Source: Ostrinia nubilalis (lineage: Eukaryota; Arthropoda; Insecta; Lepidoptera; Crambidae). From it: DNA of 64,000 nucleotides. Positions 46,661-58,665 of this stretch are shown here, piece after piece. The notes under the pieces are model-generated. The model did no database searches. It worked only from the letters and a program-made list of their open reading frames with translations, and had not been told where the DNA came from. Location of the stretch: the NCBI RefSeq assembly GCF_963855985.1, contig NC_087110.1, forward strand, positions 11,585,001 through 11,649,000, given 5' to 3'. The number at the start of each line of letters is the position of its first letter. The first letter of the stretch is position 1. The translations under genes were made by a program, and so were the position numbers.

Positions 46661-47038
46661 TCTCCTAAGGTTGTCTGGAAGATATGTCTTCCATCGATAA
46701 AACCGCGTAGATTTTTTTCTTAAATTTTTTCATTTATATGAGGCGTGCAAATAGGCCACAGCGCCCACAGCTGTTCTAAAAATAAAAATCAACACATACG
46801 AGTATACGTTGTTTCCTGTTTGACATGATAACAACGCCCTTTTTCGTAAAACTTCAAATTGGCACTTGTAAGGGTGCTTGTGACTCCTCAAACGCCTGTC
46901 AAGGAGTATGTTAAAATAGCTTAGAAATTACAGACGATGGTACATCAACATCCACACTGTGCCATCTTACGTGATTGTAATAGGGGTGACTTTGCAACAA
47001 AAATATTTAGAATTCAAACATTGTCTTCGTTGTTCCAG

Positions 47039-47134
47039 GTCCTGACAGCTGCCTCGCACAGGCACGGTCATGATGTTTCTACCGAAGACCCGGAGCTAAT
47101 CGAGACGCATGACAACACCACGCACCATGGGAAG
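47039..47134 (+). CDS. ADAMTS-like secreted protein, exon 2 (His-rich linker)
   Basis: Thirty-two codons between a TTGTTCCAG acceptor and a GTATGA donor, both phase 0. It begins VLTAAS, which completes the signal peptide. A His- and Asp-rich hydrophilic linker follows (HRHGHD, then THDNTTHHGK), with one N-glycosylation sequon, NTT, at residue 40 of the assembled protein. I see no domain in this linker. It joins in frame to a thrombospondin repeat 13.6 kb downstream. Confidence 0.65.
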
Positions 47135-47328
47135 GTATGACTGCTTTAAGGCCTATTCAAACCTGAGCGATATTCGCTGCCGCTGTAGGTAGAGGTACAT
47201 ACCGCGCGGGTTTCGCTCAGGTATTTAGTATCAAGTACCGCGGCTAAAGCGTTTTCTCTGCCGCAGACGGTAGCGAATACCGCTTAGGTCTGAATAGGCC
47301 TTTATTTATTTTTTTATAAGTAGGTATC

Positions 47329-47467
47329 AAGGTGGACCGACGACATCATAAATGTAGCAGGAAGGCGCTGGACGCAGGCCGCTATCAATCGATCAACATG
47401 AAAATCATTGGGGAAGGCCTATGTTTAGCAGTGGACGCCCTAAGGCTGAAATGATGATGATGATGAG
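47329..47467 (+). mobile_element. RTE 3' end, GATGAT-tailed
   Basis: AAGGTGGACCGACGACATC to GGCTGAAATGATGATGATGA. It lies about 200 bp after exon 2 of the ADAMTS-like gene. Confidence 0.8.
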
Positions 47468-47536
47468 GTATCAAAGTCATTTATACTGGATGAATGATCT
47501 ATTAACACACAACTGTAATAATGCTGAGTATAATCA

Positions 47537-47644
47537 GAAAGGCACTGGATGCAGGCTGCTACCAACCGATCGTTATGGAAATCATTGAGGGAGGCCTATG
47601 TTCAGCAGTGGACGTCCTGTGGCTGAAATGAGATGATGATGATG
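47537..47644 (+). mobile_element. RTE 3' end, second copy
   Basis: AAAGGCACTGGATGCAGGCT to GTCCTGTGGCTGAAATGAG with a GATGAT tail, about 70 bp after the previous copy. Confidence 0.75.
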
Positions 47645-48047
47645 ACCCTTAAAACCGACCCGAAAGGGATTCCAAAGTTTAACGAGAACAAAACTTGGAG
47701 CAAAAACTGGTATACTTATAAAATCCCACTTTTGAGTAACGTAAGTACTATCTCACTATTTACTCTTTCTAGAAATCTAGTCAACATCGTTTCTTTTATG
47801 TTCAATCTTCCTTTTATTGTGCAAATATTACTAAAGAGGTAACCATCTAACAAGGAATAAGCTGTAAACCCCTGTTTTTAATGTCGTGGACCCATTGGGA
47901 ATCAAAGTATGAAGTTACACTTTTTGGAAACAAGAGAGCTGTGGACCTTTGGGAATAACCCTCCGTTTTACCATAATCTCCATTATTTATGACAGCTTTT
48001 TATTTTGATATCACTCAAACTATCATAACTTCTTGAATATCCCATTG

Positions 48048-48338
48048 ATTTTTTTATCCACAACGAGGAAGCTGATGGTAAGTGACGATCAGCTTCACCC
48101 GGAATTCTCAACCACGGAGGAACTGGCTATCTTACCTCTAACTGCCGGAACACAACAATACCGTTAACATTGTTGTTATGGCGACAGACTTAGGTAAGAT
48201 GGTGGTAGCTAGCCAGGCGGACTTAGAACAAGCCTACCACCAACCAAACCGAACAGAAAAATCTTCCCCCACTGGGAATCGAACCCGGGACCTCTGCGTC
48301 TGAAGCAGGTGGTCTTACCACTAGACCACAGAGGCGGA
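48048..48338 (-). mobile_element. tRNA-derived SINE
   Basis: Read on the minus strand, the head (48338-48267) has an RNA polymerase III box A, TGGTCTAGTGG (48328-48318), and a perfect box B, GGTTCGATTCC (48285-48275), with a tRNA-like anticodon arm. The acceptor stem ends do not pair, so it is not a functional tRNA. The unrelated body ends with ACTTACCATCAGCTTCC and an A-rich tail near 48050. Confidence 0.85.
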
Positions 48339-48549
48339 ATGTGCCTTTACTATCAACTATGTTACAACCTCTCTATGTAAATCGCCCTCGGATCGGGTGT
48401 AATTTGTCACAGTCGTCATTCGACACCCTGTGACGTCAGAGTGATTGAAGTGCTCAACAGCCGCTTGAATTTCAACTCCCAGCATGAGTTGTTGTGGTGA
48501 CACATGTGTCTTGTGTTACAGAGATCAATTCGATGTACAGTAAGACCCG

Positions 48550-49112
48550 GGGATGTTATGTATATCCGTAACCGTAACCGAAACTTTCGGATATCCTAAA
48601 TAAATAAAAAATCCGGAACCCTAACCGATTCAAAAGTTTCGGATAGTTTCGGGTGTAGGCAGTTTAAATTGTTTTTCTGTATAGCATTATAATAATATGT
48701 AAAGGCATAACAGCCTGATTTATCTTTATAATGCCATCTAGTATCATTATTTTGAATGAACCTTGTTGGACAACTATTTGCATTCTAAAGCACAGATATC
48801 CGTAACCGTAACCGAAACTTTGAGATATCCGAAATAAACAAATTTTAATTTCTGTGACGGGTCTGGGTGTGACTATGTATAATATTTATGTATTTAAAAA
48901 AAAAGTATATAAGTAGTATATCCGTTAAGCTAGTAGTACCCATAACACAAGCATTAAGTTGCTTACTTTGGGGCTAGCTGGCGCTGTGTGAAATTGTCCA
49001 AAGATTTGTCCAAAGATTTTAAATATCCGTAACCGTAACCGAAACCGGTATAATATTATTCCTATATCCGTAACCGTATCCATAACTGAAACTACATATC
49101 CATAACATCCCT
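48550..49112. mobile_element. Repeat with ATATCCGTAACCGTAACCG motifs and inverted ends
   Basis: GGGGATGTTATG near the left and CATAACATCCCT near the right are inverted ends. The motif ATATCCGTAACCGTAACCGA recurs near 48561, 48787 and 49024. Similar to nonautonomous hAT-like elements, but no flanking duplication was established. Confidence 0.5.
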
Positions 49113-49282
49113 ATAAGCACATCGATGTATATTGTAGCAAAATAGCTCCCATTACAACTCCGTAAAAACGCCATAATGTTCACCTGATGTTGGGTCCGTT
49201 GTAAAAATGATTAATTTGCTCCTATTAGTCCCATTGGCAGGTTATAAGGGACTCATGTTAATACTTAAGATCTGTTACTGCA

Positions 49283-49399
49283 CAAGCGCTGGACGCAGGC
49301 CGCTACCAATCGATCAACGTGGAAAGCATTGGGGGAGGCCCATGTTCAGCAGTGGACATCCTATGGCTGAAATGATGATGATGATGATGATGATGATGA
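49283..49399 (+). mobile_element. RTE 3' end, GATGAT-tailed
   Basis: CAAGCGCTGGACGCAGGCCG to CATCCTATGGCTGAAATG followed by a (GAT) run. It lies next to a Helitron piece. Confidence 0.8.
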
Positions 49400-49423
49400 C
49401 TGCATAACCTATTAAGTACTGGC

Positions 49424-49605
49424 CACCCGCGACTTCGTACGCGTGGATCCCGTTTTATCCCCTTAGTGTGGAGTTTCGTAAAATCCCGTCTTAGTGAGCA
49501 CCTACGTTCTAAAAGGAACCCTCATGGAAAATTTGAGACTCCTAGCACTTGTAGTTGCTGAAATTTCATAATGAGTGTGTGACCTTTCGCTTTTATAAAT
49601 ACGAG
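49424..49605 (-). mobile_element. Helitron-like element, minus orientation, CTAG end lost
   Basis: GGCCACCCGCGACTTCGTAC, GTGGATCCCGTTTTATCCCC, TGTGACCTTTCGCTTTTATA. The terminal CTAG is degraded. Confidence 0.7.
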
Positions 49606-50574
49606 TTCAGATTGATTAAAACTACGTTAGAACGCCACAGCTGGTGATGTCATATTGTGTCTGTTTTAAAGAACATTAATTTGCGGCTTTATACTTGGAA
49701 TTTTCACAAATAATCATACAATTTGTCAGTTTTACAAGTCGGTATTAATGGCGACGAGACAGTGGATTAGTTAATGTGAATAATGTTAAATGTAAGTCAT
49801 GATTATTACACAAACTCATTACACAAGCATTTGCACCTTGCGAGATACAATTTGGCTCAAAATTCCATTACCTGCATTTGTTTGTATTGATAAATTGGCT
49901 ATTGTGAAAATACTAGTACTAAGTAGATACCTACCATAACCATTATGTGTTGATGAACGTGCATGAGTGTGTGTGGGGCAAATGAAACAAAACAGTGCAT
50001 CGTGATTCTTCGGGTTCTCTCAAGTAGTCCATATGAGGTCTCAGTAAAGCATCATAACGAGACTCAAAGGGTGGGAAGGGGTCTATCATCCTTCATTAAA
50101 TCATTACTTGGTCTCATTTTTTTTTCGACCTCGACGTGTATTGCCAACATCATCAAAAAAGAAGAAGAAACTAAAGCAGACATAAACAGCACTTAAGCTC
50201 AATCATATTGGTAAAAGTCAATCCATTACAAAGCCAGTTCCAATGTAAAAGGTAAAACCAAACGCCAAAAAAACTAAGGGAAAGCCTGGAACATCCACAA
50301 TCATGCTTTTCTTTGACGCCGACGTGATGGGGATTGCTATTTTGAACCTTACCCCTTTGGGTTAAGGGTTACGGGATTAAAGCGGGTATAGCAGGCCACA
50401 GTTGACAAATTGGAGTTGGCCTCGGTACGAATTAGCATATGCTGTTGTTGTTTCATAGTGGCACGCGGGGGGGCCAAACACAAGAGAGAGCGATGACTTG
50501 AAGATTCACAAACTTGCTTCTACTTCTGATAAGTTTTGTTGCAAGTTTTAGGATATTCAGCTGTCATATATACT

Positions 50575-50607
50575 CGTAGTTCGCTGAAGTTGGCTGGGCC
50601 AGCTAGT
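50575..50607 (+). mobile_element. Helitron 3' end fragment
   Basis: TTCGCTGAAGTTGGCTGGGC followed by CAGCTAG, matching the end of the 22508-22711 family. Confidence 0.45.
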
Positions 50608-50754
50608 TTTTTCCTTAAGTTTAGTGTCCATTGTTTTAGAAATTTCTGGGTGTACTAGTTTCACTTAGATCTAGCAAAATTCTGACTGACTGGCATGGAT
50701 CTAACCACAAGAAATTTTAGGCCCATAATGTTTTTTCTAAGCAGAATGAGACCC

Positions 50755-50890
50755 GATGTGTGAGATGCAGTCTAGAGTGGTATTTATCTGCCCACTAAAT
50801 GCCTATTCACTCTCGCCTTGAAGAGGGCCGGACTAAGCTGTCGAGAAAAATAGCAGTAAGCAGCGAATTTGAGTCTCTAGCTGTTCGCAT
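50755..50890 (-). mobile_element. CR1/Jockey-type 3' end (AGTCTAGGATGG family)
   Basis: TGAGATGCAGTCTAGAGTGG, CCTATTCACTCTCGCCTTGA, AGCAGCGAAT, TCTCTAGCTGTTCGCA. The other copies are at 51465-52880 (interrupted) and 60005-60157. Confidence 0.65.
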
Positions 50891-51008
50891 TATAAAAGCG
50901 AGCTGGTGGAATATCGACAATGTAGAGATGATTCAGATGATACGCTAATCTGCGGGGGCTGGTGCAATTAGATTGTTTCATGTTATTAGGTTCTACCGTA
51001 AGTAGGCG

Positions 51009-51106
51009 TAGGAAGGCGCTGGATGCAGGCCGTTACCAACCGTGTGATGTGGAAGTCATTGGGGGAGGCCTATGTTTAGTGGACGTCCTGTGACTGGAAT
51101 GATGAT
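51009..51106 (+). mobile_element. RTE 3' end, shortened
   Basis: GAAGGCGCTGGATGCAGGCC to GTGGACGTCCTGTGAC. A few bases of the usual TTCAGCAGTGG block are lost. Confidence 0.7.
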
Positions 51107-51546
51107 GTTATACAGTTATTTCGAAGCGAAGTTCTTGTGCCTTACACCACATCCCGGCTTCAACACAGGCTACGTTTGATTGTAAATTCGAATGTAGGTA
51201 TGTCGGACGCGCTGTTTTATTGGGCTGTTTAGCGCCGCCGAATTGAATTGCTCGTATTGGGTCTTGATAATATAATCTTGTTGGGTTTTATTGGCGTGAT
51301 CATTCGTTTTTTGAAATGAAGCCTTTTAATTAAATTCTGTGGAGATATGTGGGACGACTTGGCTATTGACAACGTACTCATAGAATTACTTGTATCTTAG
51401 TTATAAGTCGCATCCAATAATGTTATTTTTTTATGCCTAACAAGGGAGGTATTTGTCCTCCACAATCGCACCTGGTATTAAGTGAGATGCAGTCTAGGAT
51501 GGTACATATCTGCCCTGTAAGTGCCTATTCACTCTCGCCTTGAAAA

Positions 51547-52375
51547 GGGGTGCGTGACAGTTTATATAAGTTTATATGATATAAATTCATTTCAATAACG
51601 TTCATATTGTATAATAAACGTATGTTATAATAACACTTGATATAATTTTTTAACATATAATGTTTACTTCATATAATAAATCATTTCTAATAATGTCATT
51701 TCAGATACCAATTAAAACGCATAAAGACATTTGATATAAACCTTACTTAATCTAAGACTCATTTGATGTAATTTTGTTTAATATAAATAATATTTCATAT
51801 AACCATTACATAAAATAAATATTATTTGTTATAACGACTATTTGGTATACTCTTTAATTGATATAATTTCTGATAGATATAACTTTTAGTATGTTCTTCT
51901 TTAGCTTGACTTATAAATGACTTTAGTGACAAAAACGAATCGCCGTAAAACCGACTCCACGTAGTCTTGTCTGCCCTACCCCTAGAGTGTAATTTAGAAG
52001 CGCGTAGGCACGGAGGGGCGAGGCGGCCCGCGGGCTGAGGAGCAGGTGGCTGGAAGCGAGGCGCCGCGGCTGAGGCTGGCCGGCGAAGCCGGCCAACAAG
52101 CCGAAGACGCGGTGTCGAGCGAAAGCCATCTGCGACGATTAGCACGCGAGGGACCGCCAGAGCCCCGCAGTGCCGGAGCCGTGACAGAAGTCTCAAGTTT
52201 TTAGTCAAATTTGCATGCTGCATGCCTGCTTGCTTGCTTGCCTGCTTGCTTGCTTGCTTGCCTGCTTGCTTGCTTGCTTGCTTGCCTGCTTGCTTGCTTG
52301 CTTGCCTGCTTGCTTGCCTGCTTGCTAGCTTGCTTGCTTGCTAGCTTGCTTGCCTGCTTGCTTGCTTGCATGCTA

Positions 52376-52414
<39 letters not shown>

Positions 52415-52803
52415 CGTTTGCTAGCTTGCTTGTTTGCTTGCTTGCTTGCTGCATGCAATGCTTATTATAACAATTGAACTTTATATAAAATTATTATTGT
52501 TATATGATTTAAGTTTTATAGGAAAAGAATTTTATCTCATTTGATTGTTCGACACTTTATTTTTATATGATTTGAATGTTATTTGTTTTAAATTTTATAC
52601 ATTGTCAGTTTTATAGAAAATATTCATTATATCAAACCATTTTATATCAGTTAATAGTTATTTGTCTGAAAATTATTCGTTTTAAAATTATATTATTCGT
52701 TTTTTATAGTAAATAATTATTATATTAAATGATTTTATATAATTTGATGTTATATCCTCTAAGTATTATATGATATGTAGTTATATCATACATTACACAC
52801 CCC
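51547..52803. mobile_element. Composite element: AT-rich arms, GC-rich core, TTGC microsatellite
   Basis: It interrupts a Jockey/CR1-type repeat whose two halves (to 51546 and from 52804) share the target sequence TTGAAAA. Ends are GGGGTGCGTGA and TTACACACCCC. Arms (51557-51900 and 52465-52795) are loose tandem arrays of ATATAA-containing units, with the motif mostly reversed in the right arm. Between them lie a GC-rich block (51960-52190) and a microsatellite. Frames across it are low-complexity or GC-driven and not believable genes. Confidence 0.7.
52221..52450 (+). repeat. (TTGC)n microsatellite, about 230 bp
   Basis: Runs of CTTG/TTGC with occasional CCTG or CTAG variants, bounded on both sides by GCATGC palindromes (GCATGCTGCATGC left, GCTGCATGCA right). 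Confidence 0.95.
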
Positions 52804-53844
52804 TTGAAAAGGCCCGGATTACAGTCTTCGGGAAAGACAGCAGCAGGCAGCGAATACCAGTCCCTAGCTTTCCACATTGAGTCAGTATTTTTGGCAAAAT
52901 CATCAAATAATGTGGAAGTTTTTCCTAGTTGAGACAAAAATGAATATGAAGATGAATGCTGGAATTGCTGGATTACATTCTTATGGTCAATGGAACGCCG
53001 CGTGATAGAGTGTTATTTGACAAATCTACCAATACGCTATCTAAACGGTCAAGTCACATTATTTTGACTAAAGGTGTTGAGTTTGTGAAGTTAGGGCTTA
53101 TAGAGTCATATCGTGTAGCATTAGAAGCTTGACTCTATATAAGATCTGATAATTTTTTCAAAGTGTTACCCATAATTGTCTTGGCAAAATTTTACATAAA
53201 GTTGTTAAGGCGGGGGTTTTGATTTATTACGTTCAACATTTGATGGGTTTATTCAACAATCCTATTCCCTAAACACATTCAATCGAACATCATTATCGAC
53301 GTATTCGATTACTCTCATTCATCGGTTGTTCACAGCTCCGTATCTCCGTTATGAAAAGGGGAAAATGGAAAAAAATAGTCTCCGTTACGCAAAAATATTT
53401 CCATAAAGCGGGGAAATTTCCAACAATGCCTATAATAAAGGGAGACGTACACGACAATGGGGAAAATGGGTTGAACATGAAATGTGAATGTGCGTTACAA
53501 ATAATACAATATAATGTACAGCGTGGATGTGTGGTGCCGGTGACACAGACCTGCGATTTTTAAGATAGCATAAGGCAAGGAAGGGCTAAGAATAACGCTA
53601 ATCTTGAGATTATTCTAGGTAATCTGTAAAGCTTCTTAATTTGAAAACTTTGTGCTTAATGTATCGTTATCATGTAAACGGCCATTAGAATTGACGTGGA
53701 GTCAATTCCTAAAAACCCTTTTTTAACTCTTCCCCATCTTTTCCAACACGTATAAATTGCTTTTGATAATGATCACCAAGTAGGAGAGAAATAAGCTGTA
53801 TAAATAATAATTATTTTTGAAAGAAGAAAGTTTAAGTATACTCA

Positions 53845-54490
53845 GCTGCGGACATTGAAACTGTGTTCGTTCTGCAGAAAAGAGCAGTGCGGGCCATTTA
53901 TAACCTTGGACCCCGATTTTCCTTGAGAGAATTCTTTAAGGAGATTAATATACTGACAGTAGCTTCACAGTTCATTTATGAAAACCTTTTATATGTTCGC
54001 AAAAATATAGAGCAATTTACTAGAAAGAGTGATTTACACAAGTTCAATACAAGAAACAAAAATAAACTTTCCGTTCCAAATTTCAGACTGCACAAGATTG
54101 GTAATTCATTTATGGGGAAATGTATTAAACTTTTCAATAAATTACCACAAACTGTTGTAGAATTGCCCATTCATAAATTTAAAGCACATATCAAAAGCAC
54201 CTTAATGAAAAAGGGCTACTATAAAGTTGATGATTATATAAAGGATAAAAATGTTTGGAATGTTTAACTACCTAGCTCGCATTAATACTTATGACTATAA
54301 TTTGTATATTTTAAAGACTGTAAAACCTTGAAAAGGAGGCTGACAATAGTGACTGAGTTTCTTGCGCTGCTTCTTCTCAGCACTGGCCCATTTATTGTCC
54401 CGAAGCAGTGGTAGGGTTAATATTGGGACGTGTAAAAGCGCTTTTTTAAAGCCTATTTGCAAAAATAAATGAATTTTATGAATTTTATAA
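53845..54490 (+). mobile_element. Jockey/CR1-like LINE 3' end with C-terminal RT remnant
   Basis: An open frame to 54267 encodes the tail that follows the RT domain in these elements: LQKRAVRAIYNLG, INILTVASQFIYENLLYV, NTRNKNKLSVP and KGYYKVDDYIKDK. The 3' UTR follows (GCTTCTTCTCAGCACTGGCC, CCCGAAGCAGTGGTAGGG) and ends in an AATAAATGAATTTTATGA-type tail. The endonuclease and RT core are missing (5' truncation near 53845). Related 3' UTR pieces recur at 15440, 41205, 45680 and 46488. Confidence 0.8.
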
Positions 54491-55150
54491 ATTTAATTTT
54501 AATTTTTAAATTTTTTTAATTTTCAAAAATACAGGTAGGTATTTCTTTAGTAAAATATTTTTTTAGATATTTAGTGAAATACAAAACTAATTGTAGGAAA
54601 AGTTAACATTATTCCGTATTCTTCATTACAAGGGTAAATAAAAATTTGAGATCTTTTAAAAAATACTTAAATCTTGAATAATTCAGAAATGAACAAGTTT
54701 CGGACATGGTGTCATATGACTTAAATGACTGCAAATAGGCTCTACTTTAACACCTATCAAGGAATTACACCTATCAAAGGTTTTCGTACCTGTATTCTCT
54801 CTGTTTCGAATCTGCAAGTCTGTGGCATTAAACGCACGCCAGAAGAACGCAACATGTGGACGACTTGCTTTGCATGTAACTGCGACAAAATTCTCAGTCA
54901 AATGTGACTGTGAAGTGCGCAAAGCATCTTGGTGTGGATATTCCGTATGCAGAAGCGTGTATTTATTTACTTAGTAACAATTTTAGAATTTTACCTTGCA
55001 ACATTTTTATTTTAAGATGGTATGGTATGATGGATCTTACATCTTCAAATGGGTACCAAAATATCCTGGGAGGCACACCAGGGCATCCTTGCATCGCAAC
55101 TGGGGTGCCTTAGTCCTCCGCTATAAATGTATACTAAACTGGACTTATGA

Positions 55151-55167
55151 TGGGGGGGGGGGGGGGG
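55151..55167 (+). repeat. Poly-G run
   Basis: An uninterrupted run of about 17 G within a gene-free stretch. Confidence 0.9.
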
Positions 55168-55897
55168 TGTAGAATATTGACTTTTTCTAAGAACAACACC
55201 GCAAAGTATTGCAAATTTTGAACGATAACGCCCTACATAAGCGATCATTAATACCTGATATCAAATCAAAATCAGTGCTCAGTACTAGGCACTTAGACGA
55301 CCTATAGGAAACAAAGAATTTAAGAGTACTATCTATGTCAGATTGAATTAAATGAGTTCCCAAAGACCCAAATATGAAATACAAGTTCTAATGTGTTTAA
55401 TCAGGACGTCTGTCCATCAGAATGGTGATGCTATGTTCTTTTCCAAAGGGCGAAGAGCCTTTTCTTCCTATGCTAGCTTTTTCAGCCCATTTTAAAAACC
55501 ATTCATCAAAACCACCATAATAACCAGGTGGAAAGCTCAGAGCACAAATTCACGTTGTCCCACGGACCCCTAAAAATGACAGCCTCCACAAAATCTCACT
55601 CAGGCCGTTATTTATTTAGTGTCACGTATTTCCACCGCCATTTTCTCTGAGCTCGATCTATAAAGTGGTAGGTGTCAGTTAAAAGAATGTATGGTGGAAC
55701 ACCTGAATGGGTTTGTGAGTTTTGATTCAGCATTGAGCTTGAATTCATGTTTGGAGACGGATTTTTTGTCGCAAATGGTAATGGCTCCAATTTCTCTTTG
55801 GATTTATTAGTCACCAAGGTATTTTCGTCCATTATATTTTGACTTTGTCTATTTATAACTTATGAGTATGTAGATATATTTTTATGAACTAAGTAAT

Positions 55898-56040
55898 AAG
55901 GTGGACCGTCGACCTCATAAAGGTAGCAGAAAGGCGCTGGATGCAAGCCGCTACCAACTAAACGATGTGGAAATCATTGGGGGAGGCCTATACTATGTTC
56001 AGCAGTGGACGTCTTATGGCTGAAGTGATGATGATGATGG
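55898..56040 (+). mobile_element. RTE 3' end, GATGAT-tailed
   Basis: AAGGTGGACCGTCGACCTC to GTGGACGTCTTATGGCTGAA and a GATGAT tail. Confidence 0.8.
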
Positions 56041-57340
56041 TCACCTTATGTCAGAAAAAGAGACAAAGTTGATACTTATTTACTTAATTCACTGATAAAC
56101 AAGTTTAAACATACAGTAGGTACTAACTATACAAATACTTATATTGCATCAAAAATAAAAGTTTTAAAGGATGAAGACAAAAGTTTCTATGAAGAACCAA
56201 TCAACCTCACTGTTAGCGACCTGGAAACGTAGGTATTTCAATTTGTGCTTTTGATAAATAGAACTAGTTATTTTCTTCAGAGACATGCACGCAACAGCAT
56301 CTGTAAATCAAGAAAGGCAAAATATGTAGCAAAAATCGCACCGAACATTCGTTTTGAGAAACACCTTTTTGTATGTTATATTTATAACATAACACACCTT
56401 TTCTTTGTAACATTGTTTCTCGTTACCGTAACTTATTTTGTGAGAAAACGTTCCTAAATGGTTGCTTGTTTCTCTTTGTATCGCAAAAAAACGGAAATTG
56501 GCGCTTTAGTGCGAATGCGTTTGGATACAGTTTAACTTAGATTTAGGAATGTTTTTATATGAATATTGACAACGTTATAGAGTAGTTGCTACATTCTCAA
56601 TACTACGCTTTTATTATTTTAGTCTGTCAATAACATTATCAAAAAAATATTGGACACGTGTATTTTTATTTGTCAGACAAGTAATTACGAAGTTATGATG
56701 CGTTGAAGTTCCGCGTGACGTCACAAAGTGCTACACTTTTAAGCATGCCTTGACGTCACGGGCCTCATCTTTTGAACTTTGGCGCGCTTTATCTCTTTCC
56801 ATTTTCATTAGTTTGAATAAGTGGAAAATACGTGGCGAGTATTTATCTTGCTTTTTACCCAAGAAACATCTCTATTATAGATACGCTTCAATGGCCTGAT
56901 AGTGTTGAGAGTACACCAGAGTAGTAAATATCTCGTTTGACCTCATCAGGTCCTGATGGTAGCGTATAGTTTGATTGTAAGTTTGTAATTAAAACCTCAA
57001 GATAGAAGAAAACTATTATATTCTTCCATCACAGTGATATAATTGCCCCAAAAATACGGACAAAAGAAAGTACACAGATGAAAAATGGTACGGCTATACT
57101 TCTTACTAGCAATACATTCCCTTGACAAAACGCCTGGTTTCATCTAAATCCGTTTCACATATCACACATAACTCAAATCCCAATAGCATCCCAAAATTCA
57201 GCTGAAACTAAAGCGTTAAAAACCTGCTGACCTGGGGTCCTACTCTGTAATTTTAGACTCTATTTGAAAGCCATATTGCTATAAACTGTATGAAATAATT
57301 ATGTCACGTGTCTCAAAATTCCCGGTTCAAGATAATATTT
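56041..57340. other. Gene-free intron stretch
   Basis: Within intron 2 of the ADAMTS-like gene. AT-rich, no coding or repeat signal I can name. Confidence 0.45.
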
Positions 57341-57344
57341 ATCA

Positions 57345-57560
57345 TTTCTGTTAAGGGCAGGCCACTGCTGGACGTAAACCTCTCCCAAAGACAGCCACAA
57401 ATCACGTTCTCCTATAGGTATTTATCATCTAACTGCCCAGGCCCTGTTGGTAATCTTCTTGAGATCATCAGTCCATTGAGCAGGTCCTACGCTACGTTTT
57501 CCAAGACGTGGTCTCTGTGCATGAGCCCGTTTACCCCACCTTGCGACCACCACCTTTTTT
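57345..57560 (-). mobile_element. RTE-related fragment, minus orientation, divergent subfamily
   Basis: GGGCAGGCCACTGCTGGACG, AAACCTCTCCCAAAGAC, ACGCTACGTTTTCCAAGACG and TTACCCCACCTTGCGACCAC read as a reversed RTE C-terminal coding and 3' region. Confidence 0.55.
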
Positions 57561-57686
57561 GTCAGCTCTCGTGGTTGTATTAATGCGAAAACAATAATTA
57601 CAAAATACCTAATTTTTTATCATTAGTAGGTAATTTTTAAATTTTAGTTTTTAAGTAATTTTAAGTTAATGTATTATTATATGATA

Positions 57687-57920
57687 CTAGCTTTCTGCCC
57701 GCGGCTTCGCCCGCGTGGAATTTTGTCTGTCACAGAAAAACTTTATCGCGCGCGTCCCTGTTTCAAAAACCGGGATAAAAACTATCCTATGTCCATTCCC
57801 GGGACTCAAACTATGTCCCTGCCAAATTTCATCGAAATCGGTTGCGAGGTTTAAGCGGGAAAGCGTAACAGACAGACAGACAGACAGAGTTACTTTCGCA
57901 TTTATAATATTAGTTGGGAT
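57687..57920 (-). mobile_element. Lep1-type Helitron, minus orientation, near complete
   Basis: CTAGCTTTCTGCCCGCGGCT, CGTCCCTGTTTCAAAAACCG, (GACA)n run, TTTCGCATTTATAATATTAG. Confidence 0.8.
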
Positions 57921-58574
57921 GCCCATGCGGCGGAACACAGCTGATCTATTACAAACATTTTATGACCTGACTTATGTATTTACCTGTGATTTCACAATAA
58001 AAACAATTTGAATTTGAATTGAATTTGAATTGAATATAAAATTATTATAAAAATGAATAAATGAAAATTAATGAGTTCCTAATTGAAAACGTACTATAAA
58101 TAAAAATTCATATAAATTAATACTGGACCACAGGAGTACATTTCAAACATAAAATAGGCAGGGTCTATAAAAATTAATATTTCTGCACAACATCAACCTG
58201 TCGCATGTAATCTCGAGATAAGAGGGATGAAACTATCGAAAAATACGAACATGTTTGAGAGTACACCTCCAGAGTCGACCTTTTAAATATTCCGGTCAGT
58301 CGCATGCAAAAACAGTCACGCACGGAATCCCGTCATAGGGTATTTTGTTATAAATATAATAAAATTTGGCCAAAAATCGTTTGTTTCGGAGTTGTGAAGG
58401 AATATAAAAGAAGAAGAATGATTTTGAGACGAAATATACTACTCTGTAGTGCTAGAATTATATTGAGTCCTATACTTTCAAGGACTTATTTTTTTAAATT
58501 GTTGTGCATTTTCATCAGTAATAGTTCCGTTAACACCTTGTGGTAAACTAAATGCTTGTGTTACGAGTGGGTTC

Positions 58575-58665
58575 ATCATAATAGTCAGGTTAGGCGGGGT
58601 TCGAACCCACGTTCCTAGGATCCCGAGTCGACCATACCTTCACACCACATCACCACCGTTGTCGC
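58575..58665 (-). mobile_element. tRNA-like sequence, probably a SINE head
   Basis: On the minus strand a box A-like GTGGTGTGAAGGT precedes a box B-like GGGTTCGAACCCC near 58609-58596. The cloverleaf is poor and no SINE body was recognised. Confidence 0.4.

Larger units (their letters stand above)
8113..47038 (+). other. Intron 1 of the ADAMTS-like gene, about 38.9 kb, hosting CFAP298
   Basis: This is bounded by GTAAGT at 8113 and TTCCAG at 47038. It holds the antisense CFAP298 gene, a truncated RTE LINE and most of the transposons listed here. The two exons at its ends are in the same phase and together make a coherent signal peptide, which is the main argument that it is one intron. Confidence 0.6.
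51465..52880 (-). mobile_element. CR1/Jockey-type 3' end interrupted by the composite element
   Basis: AATCGCACCTGGTATTAAGT to CTCGCCTTGAAAA at 51546, then TTGAAAAGGCCCGGATTACA at 52804 to CCAGTCCCTAGC. Confidence 0.75.

Noticed and set aside
48267..48338. Functional tRNA gene
   Set aside because: Pol III boxes are good but the two ends of the acceptor stem do not pair, and a SINE body follows.
51822..52223. 133-codon minus-strand frame rich in Arg, Pro and Ala
   Set aside because: It follows the GC-rich core of the composite element; stop codons are rare there because of composition.
52201..52477. Leu-Ala-Cys and Lys-Gln-Ala-Ser repeat proteins
   Set aside because: Pure translation of the TTGC microsatellite on both strands.
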